This document shows positions 15,343-24,796 of a stretch of DNA of 64,000 nucleotides, one piece after another. The notes below the pieces were generated by a model. The model was not told where the DNA came from. It made no database searches and saw only the letters and a list, made by a program, of their open reading frames with translations. Made by a program: the position numbers and the translations under genes. The DNA lies in NCBI RefSeq assembly GCF_964186625.1, contig NZ_OZ075109.1, forward strand, positions 496,001 to 560,000. The letters are read 5' to 3'. Numbering within the stretch: the stretch's first letter is position 1; the number at the start of each line of letters is the position of its first letter. The DNA comes from Asticcacaulis sp. MM231. Its GTDB lineage: Bacteria > Pseudomonadota > Alphaproteobacteria > Caulobacterales > Caulobacteraceae.

Positions 15343-17379
15343 ATGACTTCAGATATCAAGAGAGACCTCCCCCTTCAGGCCAAGCTGATAGAAGCCGCCT
15401 ATAAAAATATACCGCCCATGCTGTGCGTGAACATGGCGGCCGCCTTTGGGGCGACCTGGACTGTGCTGGGAGAAGGCTACCAGCTTGCATGGGGTTGGCT
15501 CGTCTTGATGCTGGTCTTGACCGCTATTCGGCTCTTTGACTGGTGGAAATACAGATCCGCCCTGACATCGGGCGCGGTCGGCGCCCCGGCGCAGATTGCG
15601 TATTGGCAACAAAATTATGGCGTATGGTTATGTGCCTCGGCCGTTCTGTGGGCTGTTCTTGCCTGCGCGGTGATTGACGGCGAGGCACAGCATGAAGGGT
15701 GCGTGGCAAAATATACCCTGATTATCATCGTTTCCGCCCTGGCGGGCGGGGCCACCGGGGTCACCGCTGCCTTGAAATATGAGGGCCGATGCTACATCAG
15801 CATATTGCTGCTCTCGGGGTCTTTGGCGCTCGCTATCTTCAGCCCCGTCGATATCGCTATTGCGGCGCTTGGTCTTGTCTTCTGGGTTGTGATGCTTGTG
15901 AGCCACAACAACAACAACGCCATTCTGCGCCAAAGCCTGAATTTGCAGCATGAAAACATCAAGTTGATTGCAGATCTTAAGGATCTCAATGGCACGCTCG
16001 AAACAAAAATCATCGACCGCACTCGCGCCTTGAAAGAGATCGCGCATCTGGACGCTCTCACACAATTGCCCAACCGGCGCGGACTGATGGAGTGGGCCAG
16101 GGCCTTTATAAAAGACCATAACAACTTATCCGTCGCCGTCATGTTTCTGGATCTCGATCGCTTCAAGCAGATCAATGATGCCCTGGGACACGACATCGGG
16201 GACCGCGTTCTGGTCAGCGTGGCAGAGCAGATCAAAACCCAGTTGCCGCCGGACGCCATACTGGCCCGCTGGGGGGGCGACGAATTTATCGTGGCCGTCC
16301 CCCGCACAGTCGAAGCACCCGGCCGGGTTCATAGCCTCTCTGATCAGATAATCGAGGCGGTCAGCCTGCCCTTTACGCTCAACGGCGAAACCATCAAATT
16401 GGGCGTCAGCATCGGGTTGGCGCTCTACCCGGATGACGACAAGTCCTTTACAGACGTCATTCACGCTGCGGATCTAGCGGTGACCGAGGTCAAGCGCACT
16501 GAGCGCGGACGCGCCCTTGCCTATAGCGAAACCTACGCGGAAATTCAGCGCCGCAGATACGATCTGAGCCGCGCTTTGGGTGAGGCCATCGGTAAGGATG
16601 AACTCAGTCTGGTGTATCAGCCGCTCATCAGCGCCAAAACGGGTCGCGTGGTGGCCCAGGAAGCGCTCGCTCGCTGGAAGCATCCTGTTCTGGGCGCCAT
16701 AAGCCCCGATGAATTCATAAAACTGGCAGAAGATACCGACAGGATCGTGGCCTTGGGCGACTGGGCGTTAGAGCGTGCCTGCACAGATGCCGTCAATTGG
16801 GGGCAGGACGGCGCAGGCGTTAAGATTGCGGTAAATGCGTCCATCAAACAACTGCTTCACGGCCATTTTGATCTCAAGGTCGTTCAGATACTGAACCGGA
16901 CTGGCCTCAGCCCGTCGCGCCTTGAGATCGAAGTCACCGAATCCCTTTTCGATGATGAGCATCTCGAACAGGTTCTGGGCTGCGTAAAAAACCTGCGCGA
17001 ACTCGGCGTCGAGATCCAAATTGATGACTTCGGCACCGGCTATTCATCCCTCTCACGTCTGCACAAATTCCCTGTGACCGGTGTCAAGATCGACCGCCAC
17101 TTTGTCAATGATGTCAATGGCCAGGGCCGTGTCATCGTCGAAAGCGCGGTCATGATCGCGCGGCGATTTGGTTTTGAGGTGATCGCCGAAGGCGTCGAAA
17201 CGCTTGAGCAGGCAAAAGCCCTGTACGACATCGGCGTTGACAAGTTTCAGGGCTATTATTTCGGGCGGCCTTCGGCTGTGGCTTGCCAGAAGGGCTTTGA
17301 TCCCCAATGGACGTCTGAAGTCCCGCTGACGACAGACGGGGATGGCGCTTCCTTCTTGTCCTACTCCGGCCTCCGATAA
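15343..17379 (+). CDS. Membrane GGDEF-EAL cyclic-di-GMP protein
   Basis: This protein of 678 residues makes and/or breaks cyclic di-GMP at the inner membrane. About six hydrophobic segments fill residues 25-190, followed by a short coiled stretch (about 195-230), a GGDEF domain and an EAL domain. The active-site GGDEF is intact at about 310-314 (RWGGDEF). The RxxD inhibitory site that normally precedes it is absent (PPDA instead), so product inhibition is unlikely. The EAL signature is intact near 439 (QEALARW), as is DDFGTGYSSL, so phosphodiesterase activity is plausible. The ATG at 15343 has AGGTGG about ten bases upstream. Which activity dominates cannot be read from sequence. Confidence 0.93.
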   Translation: MTSDIKRDLPLQAKLIEAAYKNIPPMLCVNMAAAFGATWTVLGEGYQLAWGWLVLMLVLTAIRLFDWWKYRSALTSGAVGAPAQIAYWQQNYGVWLCASAVLWAVLACAVIDGEAQHEGCVAKYTLIIIVSALAGGATGVTAALKYEGRCYISILLLSGSLALAIFSPVDIAIAALGLVFWVVMLVSHNNNNAILRQSLNLQHENIKLIADLKDLNGTLETKIIDRTRALKEIAHLDALTQLPNRRGLMEWARAFIKDHNNLSVAVMFLDLDRFKQINDALGHDIGDRVLVSVAEQIKTQLPPDAILARWGGDEFIVAVPRTVEAPGRVHSLSDQIIEAVSLPFTLNGETIKLGVSIGLALYPDDDKSFTDVIHAADLAVTEVKRTERGRALAYSETYAEIQRRRYDLSRALGEAIGKDELSLVYQPLISAKTGRVVAQEALARWKHPVLGAISPDEFIKLAEDTDRIVALGDWALERACTDAVNWGQDGAGVKIAVNASIKQLLHGHFDLKVVQILNRTGLSPSRLEIEVTESLFDDEHLEQVLGCVKNLRELGVEIQIDDFGTGYSSLSRLHKFPVTGVKIDRHFVNDVNGQGRVIVESAVMIARRFGFEVIAEGVETLEQAKALYDIGVDKFQGYYFGRPSAVACQKGFDPQWTSEVPLTTDGDGASFLSYSGLR

Positions 17380-17712
17380 GCCTAACCCACACTTAGAGCC
17401 TGGCAGCCGCCTAGAACGCCTGAATAAGCTCCATAACCCTATACAACTATTACGCTTTTATCGTTTGTCGTTGACAGGCGTACAGAAGTATACTGAAAGC
17501 AGCAATTTCGGTGACACCAAGCCTGTGGGCGACGTCGGCTTGCGGCACGGTATGAGCGATTTATTCCGGAGACAATTCCGTCACGTGAGCCCCTCTACAA
17601 AGGCTTCGGCAACAACGGTAACCCGACACTCAGTACGCCCCGGCGATTTTAAAAGCTCTGGGAGTGAAGCGCTCGATAGCGCCCCAGTCCATTGGCCATT
17701 CCTTGCGTATAT
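17380..17712. other. Gene-free convergent gap
   Basis: This gap of 333 bases separates the ends of the GGDEF-EAL gene and the convergent COG0523 GTPase gene. A plus-strand open frame crosses it, but it has no start signal, no family resemblance and runs into the GTPase gene on the opposite strand. No convincing terminator hairpin, repeat or RNA gene was seen. Confidence 0.5.
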
Positions 17713-18912
17713 TCAGGCGGCATCGCGCCGCGGTCCCCATTTCGGGAACGGATCGGGAAGCCTAGCCCACCACTTCTCGCCGCGCCGCATTTCGTGCGAG
17801 GTCAACAGCGCCGCGTCGAGCATTGCCTCTATCTTATCCTTGTCCATACCGCTGCCGATGATGACGATTTCCTGACGGCGGTCCCCATATGGTGCACGCC
17901 ACATGGTATCGATGAACGAGCGGCTTTCCGGATCGGTCGGACGGCGTTTCGCCGGCACGGCCGCCCACCAGTATCCACCCCACTCATTGATCGCGACAGC
18001 GCCTGCCTGTGACCACGTCCCGACATAGTCCATACGCGATGCAAGCCAGAAGAAACCTTTGGAACGCCAAACGCCCGGCCACTCCCTGTCGAACACAGCC
18101 TTGATCCGGGCGGGATGGAACGGTTTACGGGCACGATAGACAAAGCTCGATACGCCATATTCTTCGGTTTCGGGTACATTGTTGAATTCCAACGCCTGAC
18201 GCCACCCGGCTGCCGTCTGCGCGCGCTCCATATCGAACAGGCCCGTGTTAAGTATTTCGGTCAGAGGTACCACCCCCTTCTCTGCCCGCAGGATTTTGGC
18301 AAGCGGGTTGAAAGACCGGCATATACCCTCGACTGTGCGGGCCTCTTCGGACGTTACCAGGTCGAGCTTATTGAGGATGATGACATCGGCAAACTCGATC
18401 TGCTCCACCAAGAGGTTGACGACGGTGCGGTTGTCATCCTCGCCCAGGCTTTCACCTCGGTCGGCGAGAAAATCGCGCGAGGCATAGTCCCGGTGGAAGT
18501 TAAAGGTATCAACGACCGTGACCATCGTGTCGAGGCGCGCGAAGTCCTTCAACGTTGCCCCGCTCTCTTCTACAAAATCGAAGGTCGCAGCCACCGGCAA
18601 CGGCTCGGCAATCCCCGTGCCTTCGATAAGCAGATAGTCAAACCGACCAGACTGAGCCAAATCGCGCACTTCTTCCAGAAGATCCTCGCGCAAGGTACAA
18701 CAGATGCAGCCGTTCGACATCTCGACGAGCTTTTCCTGGGTCCGCGACAGATTGGCATCTCCTCCCTTTACCAGGGCGGCGTCTATATTGACCTCGCTCA
18801 TGTCGTTGACGATCACCGCCACGCGCAACCCCTCACGATTGCGCAGCACATGATTCAGCAAGGTCGTCTTCCCAGCCCCCAGGAAGCCGGATAAAACGGT
18901 TACAGGTAACAT
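17713..18912 (-). CDS. COG0523 (CobW/ZigA-type) metallochaperone GTPase
   Basis: This GTPase of about 399 residues is thought to hand zinc, or another metal, to client enzymes under starvation. The Walker A motif GFLGAGKTT is at about 9-17, the metal-binding CxCC motif (Cys 69, 71, 72) lies in the switch region, and NKLD forms the guanine-specificity site. A C-terminal CobW_C domain follows. The ATG at 18912 has GGAG seven bases upstream and gives the usual family start; an in-frame ATG at 18924 lacks a ribosome site. A near-consensus Zur box lies 25-41 bases upstream, so zinc-responsive control is strongly suggested and the protein is likely the zinc-type member of the family. Confidence 0.9.
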   Translation of the reverse strand: MLPVTVLSGFLGAGKTTLLNHVLRNREGLRVAVIVNDMSEVNIDAALVKGGDANLSRTQEKLVEMSNGCICCTLREDLLEEVRDLAQSGRFDYLLIEGTGIAEPLPVAATFDFVEESGATLKDFARLDTMVTVVDTFNFHRDYASRDFLADRGESLGEDDNRTVVNLLVEQIEFADVIILNKLDLVTSEEARTVEGICRSFNPLAKILRAEKGVVPLTEILNTGLFDMERAQTAAGWRQALEFNNVPETEEYGVSSFVYRARKPFHPARIKAVFDREWPGVWRSKGFFWLASRMDYVGTWSQAGAVAINEWGGYWWAAVPAKRRPTDPESRSFIDTMWRAPYGDRRQEIVIIGSGMDKDKIEAMLDAALLTSHEMRRGEKWWARLPDPFPKWGPRRDAA

Positions 18913-18936
18913 GAGGAGCTCCATACGTTTTTCGAT

Positions 18937-18953
18937 ATGTTATATCGTAACAT
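18937..18953. promoter_or_regulatory. Zur box
   Basis: The site is ATGTTA-TATCG-TAACAT, a perfect six-base inverted repeat with a five-base spacer. It matches the enterobacterial Zur consensus ATGTTATA-N-TATAACAT in arms and spacing. It lies just upstream of the COG0523 GTPase gene, a gene class often repressed by Zur. Binding is inferred from sequence and context. Confidence 0.8.
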
Positions 18954-19287
18954 TAAATGGAACGTGTTCAAGGTGTTTGTGACAGTAAGACGTAGAAAAA
19001 ATTGCTCATCTTGCGATGAACAGCTTTTGTTCAGGCTGTTCGCGACGAAACTGGAAGCTGTACATCAACCCGCCGCACAGGTTGCGACCCGGCTCTACCA
19101 CGGCTTGCTTGGTCGACGAGTGGCTTCGCGCATCTCAATGTCGCCCAGATATGCACACAAAACGTTCAGGCTTTCCGGCCGTTTAGATTATGCGAACAAT
19201 CAGTACCCCCTTCGCGACGTCAGGAAGACACTTAAGTGCAACCCGCTAGCCGCTTCTGGGCGCCAGCGCTAAAAATGCGACAAGGCC

Positions 19288-19301
19288 TTGATTGAGATCA
19301 A
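19288..19301. promoter_or_regulatory. FNR/FixK-type box, perfect palindrome
   Basis: The site TTGAT-TGAG-ATCAA matches the FNR/FixK consensus TTGAT-N4-ATCAA exactly. In the plus direction a GATATT element lies at 19323-19328, about where a -10 would fall for a site centred at -41.5. No protein gene follows on that strand, so the target is unknown. Confidence 0.65.
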
Positions 19302-19494
19302 ACGCTTGCGAGGGCTCTAATCGATATTCCCGTCTCTTCCAAAGAGACTTCTAAGCAGATATAATCAAACACGTTGCTCTTCTTTTGACGCTGGGACTGA
19401 CACCGCGTCGTGATCCCGTATTTCATCTTATGATCGGAGAGAAACGCCTCAAGCCAAGTTGCCGAATGCTTTTATAGAGGAAAGCGCGCCCTCG

Positions 19495-19523
19495 CGATTA
19501 TCCCATGTTTTTGGTGATAATCG
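19495..19523. terminator. Hairpin after universal stress protein gene
   Basis: Arms CGATTATC (19495-19502) and GATAATCG (19516-19523) pair perfectly around a 13-base loop, 12 bases beyond the stop codon of the universal stress protein gene on the minus strand. There is no clear U-run on that strand, so it may be a weak terminator or a 3' stabilising structure. Confidence 0.4.
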
Positions 19524-19535
19524 ACAAACCAATTC

Positions 19536-20429
19536 TTAATGGGCAAGGAGAAGCGGAATTCGCGAGTGCTTTAGAAGGTGATTGCTCACACCTCCTAAAA
19601 TCATCTCGCCCAAATGACCGTGGCCATAAGCCCCCATTACCAACATATCCGCCTTCAGGTCGTTAGCCTTTTCGAGCAAAATGTGGCCTATACCGTGCGC
19701 GACGCGCTCACAGTGAATGAACTCGGCAGAAATTCCGTGAACCGCCAGATAGCGGACGATATCGGCGTCACCCATCGTATCGACAGGATCGCTCATACCC
19801 TCGATACTGACCAAGTAGACGCTTTCAGCCTGCAAAAGGTAAGGCAGGGCGGCTCGAAGGGCGCGTGATGCTGTCAAGCTACCGTCCCAGGCTATCGCAA
19901 CCTTGCGCGCGAAACCCGTCGTTGACAGGGCGGCTCCGAGCAATCTGGGAATGGCCAAAACCGGGCTGCCCGTCTTAAACAGGGCCGTCAACACGGTTTC
20001 AAGATTGCCGTCAGAGCTGTTATCAGAGCCTACCACAATTATATCTACGGAACGCCCGTCCTTTGGCAGGCACTCCGCCGTCGTCCCGACCAAGGTTCGA
20101 AAACTTGCCTGTGCAAGGCCTGCCACCGCCTTGACACTATCTTCGACAAGCTCAACAGAATGGGCCTGTGAAAGGCTCGTGACGGATTTAAGGGCCGTCT
20201 CGGTCAATTCGCGGGCGCTTTGTTCCAGGATTTTGACTGCGGCCCCATCTCGATACTGACCTGAGGCATAACCGGCGCCAATTGTCGCCGCATAAAGTAG
20301 GGGGGGCTCGGCGAGATGTAAAACCCGAAGGCTGCCCTTGACCGTGTGCGTAAGATTGAAGGCCGTAGTCAGTGCATTCGCTTCATCGGCGTTGCCGCTG
20401 TAAACGCACAGGATTGATCTTATAGACAT
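19536..20429 (-). CDS. Tandem-domain universal stress protein
   Basis: This cytoplasmic protein of 297 residues has two UspA-type domains in tandem (about 1-150 and 155-297). The second carries the nucleotide-binding signature G-x2-G-x9-G-(S/T) as GAYGHGHLGEMILGGVSNHLL near the end. The first domain lacks a clear copy, so ATP binding is probably confined to the C-terminal half. Tandem Usp proteins in alphaproteobacteria are often induced at low oxygen. Consistent with that, an FNR/FixK-like box is centred 60 bases upstream of the ATG, with a TATCCT -10-like element (complement of 20457-20462) in between. Specific role unknown. Confidence 0.9.
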   Translation of the reverse strand: MSIRSILCVYSGNADEANALTTAFNLTHTVKGSLRVLHLAEPPLLYAATIGAGYASGQYRDGAAVKILEQSARELTETALKSVTSLSQAHSVELVEDSVKAVAGLAQASFRTLVGTTAECLPKDGRSVDIIVVGSDNSSDGNLETVLTALFKTGSPVLAIPRLLGAALSTTGFARKVAIAWDGSLTASRALRAALPYLLQAESVYLVSIEGMSDPVDTMGDADIVRYLAVHGISAEFIHCERVAHGIGHILLEKANDLKADMLVMGAYGHGHLGEMILGGVSNHLLKHSRIPLLLAH

Positions 20430-20771
20430 GACGTGGATCCTATCTGATGGGTTGCAGGATAGGCCAATGCCGGGATTTCGGTTTGTCTGTAATCAAATCC
20501 AAAAAATAGATGCACATTAACGGCTTTTGAGAGGGCTTTGGCGCCTTCCATACGCTCGGAATTGCGGCGCATAAGATAGTCGAACAATCACGGGTCAGCA
20601 GGGTGCACTTGATCAATTCCTACATCCCGTCGACGCTCCGGTCGCAATAGGGCGATGACTTCGTAAGGTTGGTGTCACAAAGTCGCAGTGATGCATGAGT
20701 GGCAAGATTTACGTAATGAGCATCAGGCGCACGCGCCCCCCGCGGTTTAATCCTTCTGGGCCCCGGAGCCT
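20430..20771. other. Promoter region of the stress protein; otherwise empty
   Basis: This gap of 342 bases separates the universal stress protein start from the end of the DUF6265 gene. The part nearest the stress protein contains its probable promoter and FNR-like box. The rest, from about 20500 to 20771, shows no gene, RNA or repeat that I can support. Confidence 0.5.
20483..20496. promoter_or_regulatory. FNR/FixK-like box upstream of the stress protein
   Basis: TTGTC-TGTA-ATCAA matches the FNR/FixK consensus except for the fourth base of the left arm. Its centre is about 60 bases upstream of the start codon at 20429. With a -10-like TATCCT on the minus strand at 20462-20457, this fits the common activator position near -41.5. 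Confidence 0.6.
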
Positions 20772-21215
20772 CTACAAAGGACAAAGAGCCTTGAGCGGTG
20801 AGAGCGTGTAGGTCCATTCACTCGACCGAGGCTTACCATCGACCGTGCCTTCAATGCGGGCAATCAGATGATCAGCCTCCCGCCGATAAGTTATACGGTT
20901 AGGGAAATCATGCCCGGTGTTCTCAAACACAATCCGAAGATCGGCATTCTCAATGGCGCGAAACTCTGCAGGACGCTGGTTGGATGGATAGGCAAAAAAA
21001 CTAATCCCCTCAGACCCTCGGCCAATTCTCGAAAATTCCCAGCTTGTGCGACGACCAAGCGTCTTGCTCATGCCCAGCAAAACATCGCCTCGCGCGTCCG
21101 TCCAGGTTTCTGACACCTCGCGCCCCGGCGTACATTGGAGCCAATGCCCGGCCATCCAGTTCGGGAGAGCAGGTTCAGACATCAGGGACACCCCCAGCAG
21201 AACGATTTTTAGCAT
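20772..21215 (-). CDS. DUF6265 family protein
   Basis: This protein of 147 residues belongs to an uncharacterised family. The family pattern is visible as WMAGHW near the start, LGMSKTL, then FFAYPSNQRPAEFR and FENTGHDFPNRI(T)YRR. The N-terminal 15 residues are hydrophobic and could be a short signal peptide, as family members are often exported. The ATG at 21215 has AGAGGTG five to eleven bases upstream. It lies downstream of the response regulator on the same strand, 36 bases away, so the two may be cotranscribed. No biochemical role is known. Confidence 0.8.
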   Translation of the reverse strand: MLKIVLLGVSLMSEPALPNWMAGHWLQCTPGREVSETWTDARGDVLLGMSKTLGRRTSWEFSRIGRGSEGISFFAYPSNQRPAEFRAIENADLRIVFENTGHDFPNRITYRREADHLIARIEGTVDGKPRSSEWTYTLSPLKALCPL

Positions 21216-21251
21216 TCGACACCTCTGATATAGTCACTTATATCAGATGAT

Positions 21252-21680
21252 TTATTGAAGAAAAACCGTGCCAAACTCAATACTGATCATAGCGTCGACC
21301 TGCCGGCTTTCCAGTTCCTTGCTGATGTGCTCGACATCAATGAGCTTGAAAGGTTTGGCGAGGACGTAGTCGACATGGGACCTGCGCGCGCGATTGATCG
21401 CCTTAGCGATGCTGTCACTTTCCTTAAAATCACCGGCGGTCATAACCGCGATCGCCAGCCCGGGCTGAAGCGCCTTATATTCGTGGAGGTGATCCAGCGA
21501 ATTATCCTCCGCCAGAAAAACGTCCAGCAAAAGCAGGTCGAAAGACGCTCCAGCCAGTTTCTCCCGCGCCTCCGCATGGGACGCCACGTTGTCTGTCCGA
21601 AAGCCGAGTTGCTGAAACATAGCCCCGATCGCCTGGGCTTGGACGCGGCTGTCTTCCACGATTAAAACTGTCTTCGTCAT
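21252..21680 (-). CDS. Single-domain response regulator (CheY-like)
   Basis: This protein of 142 residues is one receiver domain with no output domain. The phosphorylation site is Asp 53 (LLLDVF), with acidic residues Glu 9-Asp 10, a Thr near 81 and Lys 109 in the conserved AKPF. It is downstream of the PAS-PAS chemoreceptor on the same strand, 65 bases away, so it may act in the same chemosensory or phosphorelay pathway. The C-terminal 25 residues extend past the receiver core without a recognisable motif. No histidine kinase lies in the window. Confidence 0.88.
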   Translation of the reverse strand: MTKTVLIVEDSRVQAQAIGAMFQQLGFRTDNVASHAEAREKLAGASFDLLLLDVFLAEDNSLDHLHEYKALQPGLAIAVMTAGDFKESDSIAKAINRARRSHVDYVLAKPFKLIDVEHISKELESRQVDAMISIEFGTVFLQ

Positions 21681-21745
21681 AGGGTTACTCGCTAAAAAAA
21701 GCGTCAGCTGAACACATCACCGGGGTCGCGCCCGCTGTAGCTATC

Positions 21746-23224
21746 CTACGCCACAAGGCGTTCGACATTGATCTTCACATCCCCTGACGCGGTGACCACG
21801 GCGCCAAACGCCCCTGTTATCCGGATTAGGCTATTCTCGATGTCTTGAATCGCCGACACGGCGGATTGCATATTCGAGGAAATCTCACCCGTCACCGCAT
21901 GCTGCTCCTCGATCGCGCTGGCAACATTGCCGACACTGTCAAGCACGTGGGTCAGAGAGTCCGAAATGAGGTTGAGGGCGGCCGCCACCTCACCACTGAT
22001 CGATTGGATCCTGGCAATTTCGTCGCCAATGGTCTTGGTAGAGGTCGACGCCTGATTGGCTAGTGACTTGACCTCGGAGGCCACAACCGCAAAGCCTTTA
22101 CCGGCTTCTCCGGCGCGGGCCGACTCTATGGTTGCGTTCAGCGCCAGGAGATTTATCTGGGAGGCGATGTCCTGAATGAACGTCACTACACTGTTCATGG
22201 ACTCGGCCGATGTCGCCAGGCTGGCGGCAGAGCCGTTGGCCGTCTCAGCATGGCGGAACACGCTCTCAACACCTGACTTCGCCGCCGTCATGCTTTCGGC
22301 GATTTCACGAACACTCGCACTAAGCTCCTCGGCCGCCGCCGCGACGGCATTGACCATGGCGCTGGTTTCGGTCGACGCGCTCGACGCGCCAGAGGCCATT
22401 TGATTAGCGCCATCCATCTGGGAGAGCACATCGCCAAGCTGACCGTCGATGGCCCGACCGATCGTGTCATTGGCCAACCTACGCTCAACACCGGGGGTGA
22501 CGTCGGTCGCGAATTTCACCACCTTGATGACGGCGCCCGTGTCGTCGAAAATCGGGTTATAGGACGCCTGGATATAAGCGATCTTACCGCCTTTGCCGAT
22601 CCGGCGGAATTCGTCGGCAATGAACTCGCCTGCCGCTAACCTCGACCAGAAACGCTTATAGTCTGGAGAGGCCACATAGGTCGGGTCGCAGAACATCTGG
22701 TGGTGATGGCCCTTGATCTCATCCAGACGATATCCAAGGACGTCCAGAAAGTTTTCATTCGCGGCAAGGACTGTTCCATCCGGGCTGAATTCGATGACGG
22801 CTTGAGCGCGGTCAATGGCCGCCATCTTGCCGATTGAATCCAGTTCCCGCAGCTTCGTCTCCGTAATGTCGGCAGCAAATTTGATAACCTTACATACCAG
22901 GCCCTTGCGATCGATGATCGGATTGTAGGTCGCCTGCAGCCAAACGACACGTCCGCCACGGCCCACGCGCTTAAAGGCGCCCGATTGAAACGTCCCAGAC
23001 GACAGGTTCCGCCAGAACTGCCGATAGACGTCGCTGCTGACAAAAGCCTGGTCGCAGAAGATTTCATGGTGCTTGCCGACAATCTCATCGAAGCTATACC
23101 CCATAACCTGGAGAAAGTTGGCATTGGCTTTGATCACACGCCCGTCTGGCGTGAACTCGATGACCGCTTGCGAGGCGTCGATAGCGGCTACGATAGCCTT
23201 AAGGTCATTGATAAAACCAAACAT
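21746..23224 (-). CDS. Soluble PAS-PAS methyl-accepting chemotaxis protein
   Basis: This chemoreceptor of about 492 residues has no membrane segment. Two PAS domains come first (about 15-120 and 135-245) and share the pattern FSPDG..(L)AN.NFL.(V)(L)GY..DEI.G.HH..FCD, showing an internal duplication. A methyl-accepting signalling domain with the hairpin-tip block [20 protein letters not shown] follows. PAS domains of this type commonly bind haem or flavin and report redox or oxygen, so aerotaxis is plausible but not shown. Upstream in-frame starts exist at 23275 and 23239. The ATG at 23224 is chosen because AGGTGG lies six bases before it. Confidence 0.9.
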   Translation of the reverse strand: MFGFINDLKAIVAAIDASQAVIEFTPDGRVIKANANFLQVMGYSFDEIVGKHHEIFCDQAFVSSDVYRQFWRNLSSGTFQSGAFKRVGRGGRVVWLQATYNPIIDRKGLVCKVIKFAADITETKLRELDSIGKMAAIDRAQAVIEFSPDGTVLAANENFLDVLGYRLDEIKGHHHQMFCDPTYVASPDYKRFWSRLAAGEFIADEFRRIGKGGKIAYIQASYNPIFDDTGAVIKVVKFATDVTPGVERRLANDTIGRAIDGQLGDVLSQMDGANQMASGASSASTETSAMVNAVAAAAEELSASVREIAESMTAAKSGVESVFRHAETANGSAASLATSAESMNSVVTFIQDIASQINLLALNATIESARAGEAGKGFAVVASEVKSLANQASTSTKTIGDEIARIQSISGEVAAALNLISDSLTHVLDSVGNVASAIEEQHAVTGEISSNMQSAVSAIQDIENSLIRITGAFGAVVTASGDVKINVERLVA

Positions 23225-23349
23225 TTTAACCACCTGCATACGAGTTACATCGGCGAGGCTGTTCTCGCAGGACACAACATTATGAATAATGGTGTTATCA
23301 AAACCCCTAATGGATAGTTAAAAGCAACGGTCACGTGAGGCAAATTGCC

Positions 23350-23934
23350 TCATAAAGCATAAAATATGCTCGCGTTTCGACATCTTCCAACAGACGTCCG
23401 TCGAATATCAAAAGGGGAATTGCGTTGCTCGACGCCCCCCGATGGCCACCCCATAAGGGGCTGACACGCTTGGGGAGGCGGCTTGCCAAACAGGTGGCCC
23501 AGTCTGGTTTCGCAGCCTATTTGCGTCAGTTGCAACGCGTGCGCATGGATTTCGATGCCTTCTGCCGTTGCTTTCAGGCTATGGCTCATGGCGATGATGG
23601 CCTTGACCAGCTTCCGGCTTTCCGCGCTCTCGCTCATACTCATGACGAACGACTGGTCGATCTTGAGCTTGTCGAAAGGCAGGGACCGAAGATGTTGCAG
23701 GCTGGAAGAGCCCGTGCCGAAATTGTCGAGGGGCAGCGTCATCCCTCTGGCTTTCAGCGAGATGAGGGTTCGGCGCGCCACGTCGACATCATGCACCAGG
23801 GCATTTTCGGTGATTTCGATTTCCAGCCTGTCCAGGATGTTACAAATTTCTGTGCTGAGTTGACAATCCCGAAACTGGATCGGAGAAATATTGAGCGAGA
23901 GATAGGTCCCCTTTGGCTTTTTAGCGCCGCTTCC
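23350..23934 (-). pseudogene. Remnant of an EAL-domain phosphodiesterase
   Basis: The reading frame between stops at 23937 and 23350 encodes the C-terminal two thirds of an EAL domain: LSLNISPIQFR, EIEITENALVHDV, FGTGSSSL, KIDQSFV and a terminal LFGKP. The EAL signature itself and everything before it are missing, and the frame opens at a stop codon. The usual DDFGTG reads DNFGTG. The first ATG (23796) lies in mid-domain. This is therefore a 5'-truncated, decayed gene and not an active enzyme. No mobile element is seen at the break. Confidence 0.8.
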
Positions 23935-24202
23935 TTACAGCTCGTCTTATGGCGCCCCGCCTTAGGGGCTCAAAGAAAATCTTGGGCGAGGCCTTGTAAA
24001 CATGGTTTATCCTTGAGATCCACCATTTCAGTTGGTCATCGCGAAACTAAGCCCCCCTTCCCTTTTCTTGGGAGCAAATTCTACCGATCTTGGGTGCGAC
24101 AGGAACGATTTACACGATCCTGAAAATTAAATTTGCCGTAGCCCACGGAAATGCTCGGCATAACCGTCTATGATGTGACTGGCGCCAAGTTTTAGTCAGG
24201 AG

Positions 24203-24796
24203 ATGCCTATTTCACAGAGCCGCAGCGAGATCGTCGCATGGGTGGGGAGTCATATTGTTCCCCATGAGGCACGACTGCGCCTATGGCTCAAGGGGATGAG
24301 GATATCGGATGACGAGGTCAACGACATTATACAAGACGCCTATGTCAGGATAGCACGCCTGCAAAGCGTTGCGCACATCTCTGACGGGAAGTCTTATTTT
24401 TTCCAGACGGCCAAGTCCGTACTCATTCAAAAAATCCGAAGATCGCGCATCGTGCCGATTGGGCAGCTCACCGAAATTGATGCGGCGAATTTAAGCGATA
24501 CCGGCCCTAGCGCTGAACGAAGGCTGAGTGCGCGCCAGGAACTGGACAACGTCAGGGCGCTTATCGCGAGCTTGCCCGACAGGTGTCGCACCATTTTTGA
24601 AATGCGGCGGATACAGGGGCTTTCACAAAAAGAGATAGCCAAGCGTCTCGGGGTTACCGAAAACGTAGTGGAAATGCAGGCCGTACGGGGATTAAAACTG
24701 ATCCTCAAAGGCCTGGAGATCAATGACAAGGGCGGTGGGGGCGCCACGACAGTAAAAGCGGAGACCCGGTTTGAGGTCAAAACAAATGGAAAATGA
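24203..24796 (+). CDS. ECF sigma factor, FecI-like
   Basis: This sigma factor of 197 residues should activate the receptor locus that follows. Region 2 is seen as DDEVNDIIQDAYVRIARL and region 4 as LPDRCRTIFEMRR plus the helix-turn-helix LSQKEIAKRLGVTENVVE. The ATG at 24203 gives a family-like N-terminus (PHEARLRLWL), although the AGGAG preceding it is almost adjacent to the start codon, which is unusual. The gene overlaps the next one, FecR, by 11 bases, so the two proteins are translationally coupled. Confidence 0.9.
   Translation: MPISQSRSEIVAWVGSHIVPHEARLRLWLKGMRISDDEVNDIIQDAYVRIARLQSVAHISDGKSYFFQTAKSVLIQKIRRSRIVPIGQLTEIDAANLSDTGPSAERRLSARQELDNVRALIASLPDRCRTIFEMRRIQGLSQKEIAKRLGVTENVVEMQAVRGLKLILKGLEINDKGGGGATTVKAETRFEVKTNGK

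Larger units (their letters stand above)
18954..19535. other. Gene-free stretch with orphan regulatory site
   Basis: About 580 bases lie between the Zur box and the end of the universal stress protein gene. No convincing protein gene was found; a 111-codon plus-strand frame at 18937-19272 starts inside the Zur box and looks like chance. The stretch holds a perfect FNR/FixK-type box at 19288-19301 and a hairpin at 19495-19523. It could contain a small RNA gene. Confidence 0.5.

Noticed and set aside
17342..17875. Plus-strand frame of 177 codons across the convergent gap
   Set aside because: It overlaps the ends of two real genes and shows no start signal or domain.
18937..19272. Plus-strand frame of 111 codons in the gap next to the Zur box
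   Set aside because: It starts inside the Zur box, has no ribosome site and no recognisable family.
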